Assembly (NCBI GenBank): GCA_002050235.1
Contig: MWST01000033.1
Coordinates: 65,986 to 129,985 of the forward strand
Length of the DNA: 64,000 bases
From: Polyangiaceae bacterium UTPRO1
Lineage (GTDB): Bacteria; Desulfobacterota; Binatia; UTPRO1
Reading direction: 5' to 3'
The notes beneath the pieces are model-generated. The model searched no databases. It was given only the letters and a program-made list of their open reading frames with translations, and was not told the origin of the DNA. The position numbers were made by a program, and so were the translations under genes. Shown here one piece after another: positions 36,125-45,077 of the stretch; within the stretch, counting starts at the first letter, position 1, and each line of letters starts with the position of its first letter.

Positions 36125-36194
36125 TTCGAGGTCGAGCGGTCGACGCGCCGGAGCTCGGGTCCTCCCCGCGTCGGCAGGAGCCGCAACAACTTTC

Positions 36195-37316
36195 ATGGCG
36201 ACACGCGATCTCTACGGCGAGCTCGGAGTCAAACGCACCGCCACGGCCGACGAAATCAAGAAGGCCTACCGCAAGCTCGCGCGCAAGCATCACCCCGACG
36301 TCAATCCCGGGAACCGCGAGGCCGAGGAGCGCTTCAAGCGCATCTCGTTCGCATACGATGTCCTCTCGGACGGCGAGAAGCGAAAAGCCTACGACGAGTT
36401 CGGTGAAGAAGGTCTGCAAGCCGGCTTCGATGCGAGTCGTGCGCGCGAGTGGAAGCGCGCCCAAGAATCGATGGGCGCCGCCGGTGCCGGTTTTGGGGGT
36501 GTAGGCGGCGGGCGCTACGCGAGCTTCGAGGACATCTTCGGCGACATCTTCGGCGGTGGCCGCGGTGCGACCCATGTCGAGCAGGGTCCGGACGTCGAGA
36601 CGACGCTCGACCTCGATCTTCTCGATGCGATTCGCGGCACGACCGCGACGGTACAGCTCACGAAGCCGAGCGAGTGCGCGGTCTGCCACGGGTCGGGAGG
36701 CCAGGGGCCCGGAAAAACGTGTCCCGATTGTCGCGGTCGCGGGCAGATCAAGATGGGTGGCGGCCCGATGTCGTTCGGCCGCCGCTGCGAGCGCTGTCAG
36801 GGCACCGGCCGGTGTCCTTCGCAGCCGTGTCCCGTTTGTCGCGGACGCGGCATCACCGAGGCGCTCGAGAAGCTGAACGTCAAGATTCCGCCGGGTGTAG
36901 GCGACGGGTCTCGCATCCGACTCGCCGGTAAGGGCGGCGCCGGACGTGGTGGCGCGCCTGCGGGCGATCTCTACATCGTCACCAAGGTGCGTCCGCATCC
37001 GCGACTGGAGCGGCGGGATCGCGACCTCTACTTGCAGGTGCCGGTCACGATCGGCGAGGCGATGCACGGCGCCACCATCGATGTTCCGACGCCCGACGGC
37101 ACCGTGAAGCTCAAGGTGCCGCCGGGTAGCCAGAGCGGCAGCAAGCTGCGGCTGCGCGGCAAGGGGGTGCCGGCCATGAAGGGCAGCGAGCGCGGCGATC
37201 TCTACGTCGTGCTCCAGATCCATGTGCCGCCCGATGGCGACGAGCGGACGCGCGAAGCCGTGCGGGCGCTCGAGGCGACGTATCAGGGAAGCCCGCGCGC
37301 GGGCTTCACGTTGTGA
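36195..37316 (+). CDS. dnaJ: Chaperone protein DnaJ
   Basis: A 373-residue co-chaperone. The J domain carries His33-Pro34-Asp35 for stimulating DnaK. A Gly-rich stretch with [26 protein letters not shown] follows. The zinc region has four CxxCxGxG units ([32 protein letters not shown]), and two beta-sandwich C-terminal domains end the chain. All parts of a type I DnaJ are intact. The stop overlaps the GTG of a MerR-like gene, and a heat-shock type sigma factor follows. No dnaK is in the window. Confidence 0.96.
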   Translation: MATRDLYGELGVKRTATADEIKKAYRKLARKHHPDVNPGNREAEERFKRISFAYDVLSDGEKRKAYDEFGEEGLQAGFDASRAREWKRAQESMGAAGAGFGGVGGGRYASFEDIFGDIFGGGRGATHVEQGPDVETTLDLDLLDAIRGTTATVQLTKPSECAVCHGSGGQGPGKTCPDCRGRGQIKMGGGPMSFGRRCERCQGTGRCPSQPCPVCRGRGITEALEKLNVKIPPGVGDGSRIRLAGKGGAGRGGAPAGDLYIVTKVRPHPRLERRDRDLYLQVPVTIGEAMHGATIDVPTPDGTVKLKVPPGSQSGSKLRLRGKGVPAMKGSERGDLYVVLQIHVPPDGDERTREAVRALEATYQGSPRAGFTL

Positions 37317-37654
37317 CCATGCCGAGCAAGTATCTGCCGCTATCGGAAGCTGCTGCGCTCCTCGGGTGCTCCGCGGACTTCATCGAGCGGCTCGAACGGG
37401 AAGGGTTGGTCGACCTGAAACGTACCCTGGACGATGTCGTCGTCATCTCGGCTGCCGGTCTGGAGCGGGTACGGTTCATCACTCTGCTCACGGAAGAGCT
37501 GGAAGTGAACTTGCCCGGCGCCGAGGTGATCCTGCACATGCGTGACGACATGATCGCGATGCAGCGGCAGTTCGAGGAGATCCTCGAGAGCCTCGTCGAC
37601 GAGGTCAAGCGCGGCATCGCGAGCGGCGTCCGCCCGCCGCGGAGCGACGAATGA
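37313..37654 (+). CDS. MerR/CbpM-like regulator
   Basis: A 113-residue protein from GTG 37313 (ATG 37319 is a close alternative), overlapping the dnaJ stop. A winged-helix-like start ([28 protein letters not shown]) is followed by a helix-rich C-terminal half. It resembles both MerR-family regulators such as HspR and the chaperone modulator CbpM, which binds J domains. Position between dnaJ and an RpoH-like sigma factor supports a heat-shock role either way. The next gene overlaps its stop by 4 bases. Confidence 0.75.
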   Translation: MTMPSKYLPLSEAAALLGCSADFIERLEREGLVDLKRTLDDVVVISAAGLERVRFITLLTEELEVNLPGAEVILHMRDDMIAMQRQFEEILESLVDEVKRGIASGVRPPRSDE

Positions 37655-38745
37655 GTCCGCGGCGCCCGCGCGAACGGAAGAAGCGAGCCACGATGGCTGC
37701 CGGCGACCGCCGCCAAGCGACGGAGCCTCTTCGGGCGACCGTCGACACGGACGACAGAGATTACGAGCGCGAGGTGAATATCGAGATCGTGCCCGGCGAG
37801 GTACCCGAAGCCGTCGAGGTCGAGGTGGGGAAGGCCGACGGCGCCGCCGGTGCGCGTAGCGAGCCCGAGAGAGAAGAGTCCGGCGCCCTGGTCACGTACG
37901 ATCCCCTGCAGCGCTACCTGCAGGAGATCCGCCGCTACTCTCTGCTCAGTCGTGAAGAGGAGCATGCGCTCGCCGTGCGCTACAAGGTCGAGGGCGACGT
38001 CGAGGCCGCCTACAAGCTCGTCACCGGCAACCTTCGGCTCGTCGTCATGATCGCCCGCGACTATCAACGCTCGTTCCGGAATCTCCTCGACCTCGTCCAA
38101 GAGGGCAACATCGGCCTCATGGAGGCGGTGAAGAACTTCGATCCCTACCGCGGCGTGCGCTTTCCGTCCTATGCGGTCTGGTGGATCCGCGCCTACATCA
38201 TCCGCTACGTCATCAACAATTGGCGAATGGTGAAGCTCGGCACTACGCAGGCGCAACGGAAGCTCTTCTTCAACCTCCAGAAAGAGAAGGAGCGGCTAGA
38301 GCGCGAAGGCTTCGTCGCCGGCCCGAAGCTCCTCGCCGACCGGCTCGGCGTCAAGGAGAAGGAGATCGTCGAGATGCAGCAGCGGCTCGCCGCCAGTGAC
38401 TTGTCGGTGGATACGCCGCTGCGCGAGGGCGAGGACACGACCATGCTCGATGTCCTCCACAGCAACGTCGACACGGCCGAAGAGGCCGTCGCCGACGCCG
38501 AGTTCCGGCGGCTCGTCGGCAACCGCATCCGCGAGTTCGGACAGACGCTCAAAGACAAGGATCGGGTCATCTTCGACCATCGCCTCCTCGCCGAAGATCC
38601 GCTGACGCTCCAGGAGATCGGCGACCGCTATGGCATCAGCCGCGAGCGCGTCCGGCAGATCGAGAACCGGGTGAAACGGCGGCTGAAGGCGCACCTCGAG
38701 GAGCATTTCCCCGACCTGCACGGCGTCGATATGAGCTACGTCTGA
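37651..38745 (+). CDS. rpoH: RpoH-like (sigma-32 family) RNA polymerase sigma factor
   Basis: A 364-residue sigma-70 family protein. Region 2 (NLRLVVMIARDYQRSFRNLLDLVQEGNIGLMEAV and FPSYAVWWIRAYI) and region 4 (LTLQEIGDRYGISRERVRQIE) are intact and region 1.1 is absent. QRKLFFNL at 202-209 is the RpoH box, which marks sigma-32 rather than sigma-70. An acidic, unstructured N-terminal extension of about 80 residues precedes the core, making it some 70 longer than usual. It forms an overlapping dnaJ / MerR-like / rpoH unit, so the factor may be autoregulated with its chaperone. Confidence 0.88.
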   Translation: MSPRRPRERKKRATMAAGDRRQATEPLRATVDTDDRDYEREVNIEIVPGEVPEAVEVEVGKADGAAGARSEPEREESGALVTYDPLQRYLQEIRRYSLLSREEEHALAVRYKVEGDVEAAYKLVTGNLRLVVMIARDYQRSFRNLLDLVQEGNIGLMEAVKNFDPYRGVRFPSYAVWWIRAYIIRYVINNWRMVKLGTTQAQRKLFFNLQKEKERLEREGFVAGPKLLADRLGVKEKEIVEMQQRLAASDLSVDTPLREGEDTTMLDVLHSNVDTAEEAVADAEFRRLVGNRIREFGQTLKDKDRVIFDHRLLAEDPLTLQEIGDRYGISRERVRQIENRVKRRLKAHLEEHFPDLHGVDMSYV

Positions 38746-39095
38746 AGACGCCCTCGGACGAGCAAGGCGGGCCCGCCACGACGGCACCGGCGAAGCTCTC
38801 ACGGCGGGTGCGCGACGGGCAGCAGTCGGGCCGGCTCGAGGCGTTGCGAAGAACGTGGCCGATGCGTTGGCGGGGCTCGGAACTGAAGTATCGTGATCCC
38901 GGCCATGATCGGGCGTGCGTCGCGTCAGGGGGTTCTACCTGCAAGTCGGTAGAAATATCCGTCAGAGTGTGGAATGGACACACGTTGGTAGAGGATCGCT
39001 GCAACGCGGTGCGGAGCATGGTCGCTGCGGTCCGTCCGTATTGCCGATAACGGTCACGAGGTCGTCCGCAACGGCGCCCGTGGCGAGGAGGATGG
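38746..39095. other. 350-base intergenic region
   Basis: Between the sigma factor stop and the thiolase start. No convincing gene on either strand; an 80-codon frame at 38808 has no family resemblance. A small dyad TCTACC/GGTAGA lies near 38934-38955. The segment near 38940-38980 is locally AT-richer, consistent with a promoter for the thiolase-ligase-NnrS run, but I could not pick clear -35/-10 boxes. Confidence 0.35.
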
Positions 39096-40328
39096 ATGCG
39101 CTTCTCAGCAGTGATCGCGGGCGTCGGGATGACGCGTTTCGGGCGGCATCTCGACGAGGGCTTGAAGGCGCTCGGCGCCGAAGCGGTGCGGGCGGCGCTC
39201 GCCGACGCCGAAATCACGGCAGACGACCTGCAGGCGGCGTTCGTCGGGAACGCCGCCGCCGGCTTGGTGACCGGGCAGGAATGCATCCGCGGTCAGGTGA
39301 TTCTGCGCGGCATGGGCATCGGTCGTATTCCGGTCGTGAACGTCGAGAACGCGTGCGCGAGCGCGTCGACGGCGCTGCACCAGGCATGCGCGATGGTGTC
39401 GGCCGGTTACTACGACACCGTCCTCGCGCTCGGAGTCGAGAAGCTCTACCACGTCGACAAGCGCAAGAGCTTTGCCGCCTTCAGCGGCGCGGTGGACGTC
39501 GAGATGCTCGCGCCCCTGCTCGAGGCCTTGAAGCAGGGAGGCGCCGCTGCCGGCGCCGAGTCGGGCGGCGGCGGTGCCGGCGAGAAGCGCTCGATGTTCA
39601 TGGACATCTACGCCGCGGCGGCGCGCGCCCACATGGAGCGATGGGGCACTACGGTCGAACAGTTCGCTGCCGTTGCCGCCAAGAACTCGCTGCACGGCAG
39701 TCTCAATCCGCGGGCCCAGTTCCGTGACGTGCTCTCGGTGGCGGACGTCCTCGCGGCGCCGATGATCGCGCCGCCGCTCACGCGCCCCATGTGCTCGCCG
39801 ATCGGCGACGGCGCTGCGGCGGTAGTGGTAACCAGCGAGCGCAGCGCGCGTACGCGCGCCGGTCGTGCGCCGGTGTGCGTCGTTGCCAGCGTGCTGCGCT
39901 CGGGTTGGGATCACGGCGCCGACGAGCCGGGGACCGTCGAGGAGTGCGCCCGCGTCGCCTACGAGGAGGCGGGGATCGATCCCCGCGACATCGACGTCGT
40001 CGAGTGCCACGACGCCTCGGCGCCCGCCGAGCTGATGGCGTACGAATCACTTGGGCTGTGCCGCAAGGGCGAGGGCGGCGCCTTCGTCGACAGCGGCGCG
40101 ACGCGGCTCGGGGGGCGGGTTCCGGTGAATACGTCGGGGGGTCTGCTCCGCAAAGGGCATCCGGTCGGCGCCACCGGTATCGCGCAGATCGTCGAGCTCA
40201 CCGAGCAGTTGCAGGGCCGAGCCGGCGACCGCCAGGTTCCGAACGCAAAGGTCGGACTGGCGCACAACGGCGGCGGCGCCATCGGTACGGACGCAGCCGC
40301 GATGTGCGTGACGGTCCTGACGCGCTGA
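39096..40328 (+). CDS. Thiolase family protein (SCP-x type)
   Basis: A 410-residue thiolase-fold protein. The nucleophile is Cys87 in VENACASASTAL, and the C-terminal NTSGGLLRKGHPVGATG supplies the His and oxyanion loop. A Gly-rich insertion (AGAESGGGGAGEK) sits near 150-162. The pattern matches the SCP-x/acetyl-CoA acetyltransferase group used in branched-chain, sterol or aromatic side-chain breakdown rather than classical biosynthetic thiolase. An acyl-CoA synthetase follows 12 bases later, so the pair probably works in fatty or steroid acid catabolism. Confidence 0.86.
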   Translation: MRFSAVIAGVGMTRFGRHLDEGLKALGAEAVRAALADAEITADDLQAAFVGNAAAGLVTGQECIRGQVILRGMGIGRIPVVNVENACASASTALHQACAMVSAGYYDTVLALGVEKLYHVDKRKSFAAFSGAVDVEMLAPLLEALKQGGAAAGAESGGGGAGEKRSMFMDIYAAAARAHMERWGTTVEQFAAVAAKNSLHGSLNPRAQFRDVLSVADVLAAPMIAPPLTRPMCSPIGDGAAAVVVTSERSARTRAGRAPVCVVASVLRSGWDHGADEPGTVEECARVAYEEAGIDPRDIDVVECHDASAPAELMAYESLGLCRKGEGGAFVDSGATRLGGRVPVNTSGGLLRKGHPVGATGIAQIVELTEQLQGRAGDRQVPNAKVGLAHNGGGAIGTDAAAMCVTVLTR

Positions 40329-40340
40329 GGGAGATCGGCC

Positions 40341-41993
40341 ATGGCCCGTGAACGCAACGAAGCGGTTCTCGCCGACCTGATCGCGCTGCGCGCCGAGCGC
40401 CAGCCCGACCTCGATGTTCTGACCTTCGAGCGCTGGAGCCTCGGCCGTCCCGGGCTCGTCGACGAGGTCCGCACCTACGCGCAGCTGGCGGAGAACGCCA
40501 ATCGCCTCGCCGCTGCCTTCGTGCGCCGCGGCCTCGCACCCGGCGACCGCTTCGCGCTCATGATGCGGAACCATCCGGAGTTCGTAGAGGCGTTGATCGC
40601 AGCCTCGATCACCGGTTGCGTGGCGGTGCCGATCGATCCCCGGACGCGCGGGGAGCGGCTCGCGTTCACCCTTCGCGATGCCGGCTGTCGCGGCGTGGTG
40701 GCAGCCGACTATTGCCTGCCCGCACTCTCCGCCGTGCGGGCGAGCACGCCGGAGGTGGAGTGGATGCTCGTGCTCGCGAGCGGTGACGTCGCCGAGGCGC
40801 CGCCCCTCGAGGGCGACGCCGTCGAGCCGCTCGGCGAGGTCCTCGCGGTGCCGGCCGCTACCGTGGATGTCCGGCTCGCAACCGCCGACGATCCTCTGCA
40901 GATCATCTATACGTCCGGGACGACGGGAGATCCGAAGGGTGTAGTCTTCCCGAACGCGCGCTTCGGCGCGTTCGCCTTCCTCGGCGCGCTCCTCGGCTAT
41001 CGTCCCGACGACCGGCCCTATACGGGGCTCTCCCTCACCCACGGCAACGCGCAGGCGGTGACGCTCGGGCCGTCGCTCTATCTCGGGCTTCGCGCGGTCT
41101 TCAGCCGCCGCTTCACCAAGTCGCGGCTCTGGGACGTGTGCCGCCGCTATGGCTGCACCACATTCTCGATGCTCGGCGGCATGGCGACCGCGATCTACAG
41201 CGAGCCGCCCCGTCCCAACGACGCCGACAATCCGGTGCGGATGGTCATCGACGCCGGGATGCCGGCGGCGATCTGGGAGCCGTTCGAGCGGCGCTTCGGG
41301 GTTCGCGTCTTCGAGTGGTACGGAGCGATCGAGGGCGGGCTCGCGTTCAAGCCGATCGACGAAGGGCCGATCGGGAGCTTCGGCAAGCCCGTGATCGGGC
41401 TCGACATGCGCATCGTCGATGAGCAGGGCGACGAGTGCCCGCCGGGGGTCGTCGGCGAGATCGTTTCCCGACCTTCAACCGGCGAAGCTGCGACCGTCGC
41501 CTACTTCCGGAACGAGGATGCATCGCGGGCGAAGACCGCAGGCGGCTGGCTGCGCAGCGGCGATATGGGCCATCGCGACGCCGACGGCTGGTTCTTCTTC
41601 GACTATCGTAAAGGTGGCGGTATCCGACACAACGGCGACTTCATAAATCCGGGGTTCGTCGAGAAGGTTCTCGCCGAGCATCCGGACGTGTCGGACGTCT
41701 TCGTCTACGGGATTCCGGCGGCCTCGGGGGCTCCCGGCGAGAAGGACGTCGTCGCCGCGATCGTGCTGCGGCCGGGTGCCGGCGTCGATCCTGGTTCGAT
41801 CTTCACGCACTGTCGGCGCGGGCTCGAGGCCAACGCAGTCCCGAGTTGGCTCCAGATCGTCGATGAGATTCCGAAGACCGCTTCCGAGAAGCCGCAGGAG
41901 CGCTTCTTGCTCGAGCACTTTGCTCCCGATGCGACGGGGGTGTGGAGTGAAACGTCAACGCGAGCGGCGGCGGGGAGGGGCGAGGTCGGGTGA
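40341..41993 (+). CDS. Acyl-CoA synthetase / AMP-dependent ligase
   Basis: A 550-residue acyl-activating enzyme. The A3 motif IIYTSGTTGDPKG is at about 190-202, EWYGAIEGG near 330 is the A5 region, and SGDMGHRDADGWFFF near 410 is A7. The terminal Lys in TASEKPQERF suits acyl-CoA formation. It resembles CaiC/ATP-dependent acyl-CoA synthetases that act on carboxylic acids. It lies between the thiolase and the NnrS-family gene, whose start overlaps its stop. The substrate is unknown. Confidence 0.88.
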   Translation: MARERNEAVLADLIALRAERQPDLDVLTFERWSLGRPGLVDEVRTYAQLAENANRLAAAFVRRGLAPGDRFALMMRNHPEFVEALIAASITGCVAVPIDPRTRGERLAFTLRDAGCRGVVAADYCLPALSAVRASTPEVEWMLVLASGDVAEAPPLEGDAVEPLGEVLAVPAATVDVRLATADDPLQIIYTSGTTGDPKGVVFPNARFGAFAFLGALLGYRPDDRPYTGLSLTHGNAQAVTLGPSLYLGLRAVFSRRFTKSRLWDVCRRYGCTTFSMLGGMATAIYSEPPRPNDADNPVRMVIDAGMPAAIWEPFERRFGVRVFEWYGAIEGGLAFKPIDEGPIGSFGKPVIGLDMRIVDEQGDECPPGVVGEIVSRPSTGEAATVAYFRNEDASRAKTAGGWLRSGDMGHRDADGWFFFDYRKGGGIRHNGDFINPGFVEKVLAEHPDVSDVFVYGIPAASGAPGEKDVVAAIVLRPGAGVDPGSIFTHCRRGLEANAVPSWLQIVDEIPKTASEKPQERFLLEHFAPDATGVWSETSTRAAAGRGEVG

Positions 41994-43186
41994 TGGAGCC
42001 CGACGCCGCGGCCGCGGCGACGCACCCCTTCCTGGGACGCGCGTTCCGGCCGTTCTTCCTGCTCGGTTGTGCTTATGCCGCACTCCTCGTGCTCCTCTGG
42101 ACGGCGATGTGGCGTGGCGCGTTGCCGTCCCCGGCGTGGCTCACGCCGCCGTGGTGGCACGCGCACGAAATGCTCTTCGGATTCGTGGCCGCTGCGATCG
42201 CGGGATTCCTCCTCACGGCGGCGCCGGTGTGGACCGGACGCCCGGCGCTCAGCGGTGCCCCGCTCGCTGCGCTCGTCGCGCTCTGGGCGGCCGGGCGCGC
42301 GGTCATGTTCGCAGCCGGATCCTTGCCGCCCGCGGTTGTGGCAATCGTCGACGGCGCCTTTCTTCCTGCCGTGGCGCTCGTCGCTACGCGCACCGTGTGG
42401 CGCACGGGGCAGCCGCGGAACTACGGCATCGCCGCCCTGGTCGCGCTCCTCGCAGCGACGAATCTGTTCGTCCACGCGCAGGCGCTCGGTCTCAGCCACA
42501 TCGCCGCCGCACGCGGTCTGCGGTGCGCGATCGACCTGGCAGTGGCCCTCATCGTCGTGATCGGCGGCCGGATCACCCCGGCGTTCACCAACAATGCCTT
42601 CCTGCGGGCCGGCATCGAGGCGAACGTGCGCAGCTGGCGCTGGCTCGATCGCGCGGCCGTCGCCAGCGCCGCGCTCCTGGTGCTCGCCGACCTGGTCGCA
42701 CCGCGTACTTTCGTGAGCGGTGGCGTCGCGGCCGTGGCCGCGCTCGCCGTCGCTGCGCGACTGGCGGGCTGGCAGAGCCTGCGCACGTGGCGGGATCCGC
42801 TGGTGTGGTCGCTGCATGCCGGCATGGCGTGGGTCGTGGTCGGCTATGCGATCGTCGCCCTCGGCGACCTCGGCGCCGGCATCGCTCCGAATGCTGGTGT
42901 CCACGCCCTCACTGCTGGTGCGATGGGGGCCATGATCATGGCTGTCGTCACCCGGGTGAGTCTCGGCCACACTGGGCGACCCCTGGTTCTGCCGGACGGC
43001 GTCGTGTCTGCGTACGGGCTCGTCCATGCCGGGGCGGTGCTGCGCGTCGGCGCTGCAGTCCTCACCGGTGCTGCGAGCGTCCTGCTCCTGGTTGGCGGGC
43101 TTGCCTGGGCGGCGGCGTTCGCCGTCTTCGTAGCGAAGTACGCCGCGATACTCGTGAGCCCACGTGCCGATGGCAAGCCGGGCTGA
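41993..43186 (+). CDS. nnrS: NnrS family membrane protein
   Basis: A 397-residue protein from ATG 41993 (GTG 41990 directly before is equally possible), overlapping the ligase stop by one base. Twelve or so hydrophobic helices. HPFLGRAFRPFFLLG, PPWWHAHEMLFGFVAAAIAGFLLTA and GGRITPAFTNNAF match the NnrS family, heme- and copper-containing membrane proteins induced with denitrification genes and linked to nitric oxide resistance. It lies about 4.7 kb from the nod operon at 51.9-47.9 kb, so it may serve the same NO metabolism. Confidence 0.9.
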   Translation: MEPDAAAAATHPFLGRAFRPFFLLGCAYAALLVLLWTAMWRGALPSPAWLTPPWWHAHEMLFGFVAAAIAGFLLTAAPVWTGRPALSGAPLAALVALWAAGRAVMFAAGSLPPAVVAIVDGAFLPAVALVATRTVWRTGQPRNYGIAALVALLAATNLFVHAQALGLSHIAAARGLRCAIDLAVALIVVIGGRITPAFTNNAFLRAGIEANVRSWRWLDRAAVASAALLVLADLVAPRTFVSGGVAAVAALAVAARLAGWQSLRTWRDPLVWSLHAGMAWVVVGYAIVALGDLGAGIAPNAGVHALTAGAMGAMIMAVVTRVSLGHTGRPLVLPDGVVSAYGLVHAGAVLRVGAAVLTGAASVLLLVGGLAWAAAFAVFVAKYAAILVSPRADGKPG

Positions 43187-43202
43187 TCCGGCGGCACGAA
43201 CC

Positions 43203-43943
43203 ATGGCGACCGTGACGATCCCGCCGCGCGCGGGCGGTGCCAAAGCGGCGCGCACGCGCGCCGCTGTCCTGCGCGCAGCCACGAGAGTGTTCGCGGAGAA
43301 GGGCTACGCGGGGGCGCGCCTCGAGGACATCGCCAGCGAGGTCGGTATTCGCCGGGCCTCGTTGCTCTACTATGTGCGGGACAAGCGCGAGCTCTACGAC
43401 GCCGTCCTCGCGGACGCATATGCCGATCTGGCGGCGCGCTATCGCACCGTGCTCGCCGCGCCGGCGACTGCAGGCGAGCGCATCGAGGCAGTAGTGACGG
43501 CCTGGGTGGCTTTCATCGCCGAGCGGCCTCCGGTCGCTCGGCTCCTGCTCTGGGAAGCTGCCGACGGCTCGCACGAGCGGCCGGCGCTTGCTGCCGAGCA
43601 GGGTGGGGCGATCGTCGCGGCGCTCGTCGACGTGATCGCCGACGGGCAACGCCAGGGCGCGTTCCAGCCCATCGATCCGCTGCACTTCGTGATCACGCTC
43701 ATGGGCGCGACGGTGTTTTTCGTGACGACGACGCCGCGCCTCGATCCGACGTGGACTTTCGATCCACTGAGCCCGGAGCAGCTCGCCGCTCACCGCCGTC
43801 AGCTGCTCGACATCGCCCGCCGACTGCTGGGCCGCGCGACTCCGGAACCCCCTGCGCCCGCGACATCACCGGCTCCAATGGTGCGCGATGCCGGCGCGGG
43901 AATCGGAAGGCGCCTACGGGAGCGTACCTATGACGGATGCTAG
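43203..43943 (+). CDS. TetR/AcrR family transcriptional regulator
   Basis: A 246-residue regulator from ATG 43203 (an in-frame start at 43164 overlaps nnrS). The helix-turn-helix lies at about 17-63: RTRAAVLRAATRVFAEKGYAGARLEDIASEVGIRRASLLYYVRDKRELY. The C-terminal ligand domain is full length and resembles the protein at 58232. It follows nnrS by 16 bases and may regulate that operon or its own. The effector cannot be read from sequence; acyl-CoA would fit the neighbours. Confidence 0.88.
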   Translation: MATVTIPPRAGGAKAARTRAAVLRAATRVFAEKGYAGARLEDIASEVGIRRASLLYYVRDKRELYDAVLADAYADLAARYRTVLAAPATAGERIEAVVTAWVAFIAERPPVARLLLWEAADGSHERPALAAEQGGAIVAALVDVIADGQRQGAFQPIDPLHFVITLMGATVFFVTTTPRLDPTWTFDPLSPEQLAAHRRQLLDIARRLLGRATPEPPAPATSPAPMVRDAGAGIGRRLRERTYDGC

Positions 43944-44048
43944 GAGCCTCGGCCTTGACCGGAGAATCCCGAGTCGACGTCCGCGTGTCCGCTTGCGGGG
44001 TGCCGGCAGCCTCTTGCCAGGAGTCGGCGCACCTGGCGTGGTGCGGCG

Positions 44049-45077
44049 ATGACCATGCCGAAGCGTCCCCGTTACTGGAGCGTGATCGCACCTATGCCGG
44101 CGGCCGAGCTGACTGCGACTTGTCGGATGCTGGAAGCCGCCGGCGTCGACGGCCTCTCCGCGCCGCAGGTACTTGGACCGCCGTGGATCCCGCTAGCGGT
44201 GGCCGCCGCCGCGACCGAGCGCGTACAACTTGCGAGCGGCATCGCCATTGCGGCGGCGCGTAGTCCCTTCGAGACCGCGATGGCCGCCCTCGACCTCGAC
44301 CGTCTCAGCGGCGGCCGGTTCACTCTCGGGCTCGGGACCAGTGTGCTCTCGTGGACGCGGGGTATTTTCGGGTCGACCGTCGAAAAGCAGGTGTCGCACT
44401 TGCGCGAGACCGTGGCCGCCGTTCGCCACATCGTGGCCGGTGCGCATGCGGGCCTGACGCCCTTCGAGGGCGAGTTCTATCGAGCGGACTTCCGCGAGCT
44501 CCAGCCGACACCCCCGCCCGTGCGCACCGTCATCCCGATCTGGATCGCCGCGCTACGGGCCAAGATGGTGGCGCTCGCCGCCGAAGTCGGAGACGGTCTG
44601 ATCGGCCATCCGATGTGGTCCATAGAGTGGACGCTCGAGCGCATGCGGCCCGAGCTCGAGATGGCTCTGGCTCGCGCCGGACGCCGGCGCGAGGACATCG
44701 AAGTCAACCTCTGGTATTGGGCTGCACCCGGGCCGGACGTGGCTCAGGCGCTCGACGATGCCCGGCCGACCATGGCTTTCTACGGCGGTGTCGCACAGTA
44801 CGAGCCTTTCTTCGCGGCACACGGCTTCGCCGACGTGGCGCGGAAGCTGCAGACCGCCGTCCAGCGCGGTGACTATCGCTCCGCGGCGAGGCTGGTACCC
44901 GACGAGATGGTGAGGACCTTCGTCGCAGTGGGCGATCGCGACGCCGTACGCGCACGCTTCGCCGCCGTCGCCGAGTTCGCCGACTCACTGTGCATCGTAC
45001 CGCCCGTCTACGCGCTGGCGCCCGAGCGGATGATGGCGTACGGGGCGGGAATCGCGGAAGCGCTCTATGGGTCGTGA
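44049..45077 (+). CDS. LLM-class flavin/F420-dependent oxidoreductase
   Basis: A 342-residue luciferase-like monooxygenase superfamily protein. Start of the TIM barrel and LASGIAIAAARSPFETAMAALDLDRLSGGRFTLGLGTS (about 61-100) with PIWIAALRAKMVALAAEVGDGLIGHP are typical of F420-dependent LLM oxidoreductases. It may use FMN or F420; no F420 biosynthesis gene is in the window. Its end overlaps the radical SAM gene by 11 bases, implying a joint pathway. The substrate is not known. Confidence 0.85.
   Translation: MTMPKRPRYWSVIAPMPAAELTATCRMLEAAGVDGLSAPQVLGPPWIPLAVAAAATERVQLASGIAIAAARSPFETAMAALDLDRLSGGRFTLGLGTSVLSWTRGIFGSTVEKQVSHLRETVAAVRHIVAGAHAGLTPFEGEFYRADFRELQPTPPPVRTVIPIWIAALRAKMVALAAEVGDGLIGHPMWSIEWTLERMRPELEMALARAGRRREDIEVNLWYWAAPGPDVAQALDDARPTMAFYGGVAQYEPFFAAHGFADVARKLQTAVQRGDYRSAARLVPDEMVRTFVAVGDRDAVRARFAAVAEFADSLCIVPPVYALAPERMMAYGAGIAEALYGS

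Noticed and set aside
38934..38955. Possible tRNA or small stem
   Set aside because: Only a 6-bp stem; no cloverleaf or T-loop sequence.
38808..39050. 80-codon frame in the gap before the thiolase gene
   Set aside because: No Shine-Dalgarno, no family resemblance, irregular codon use.
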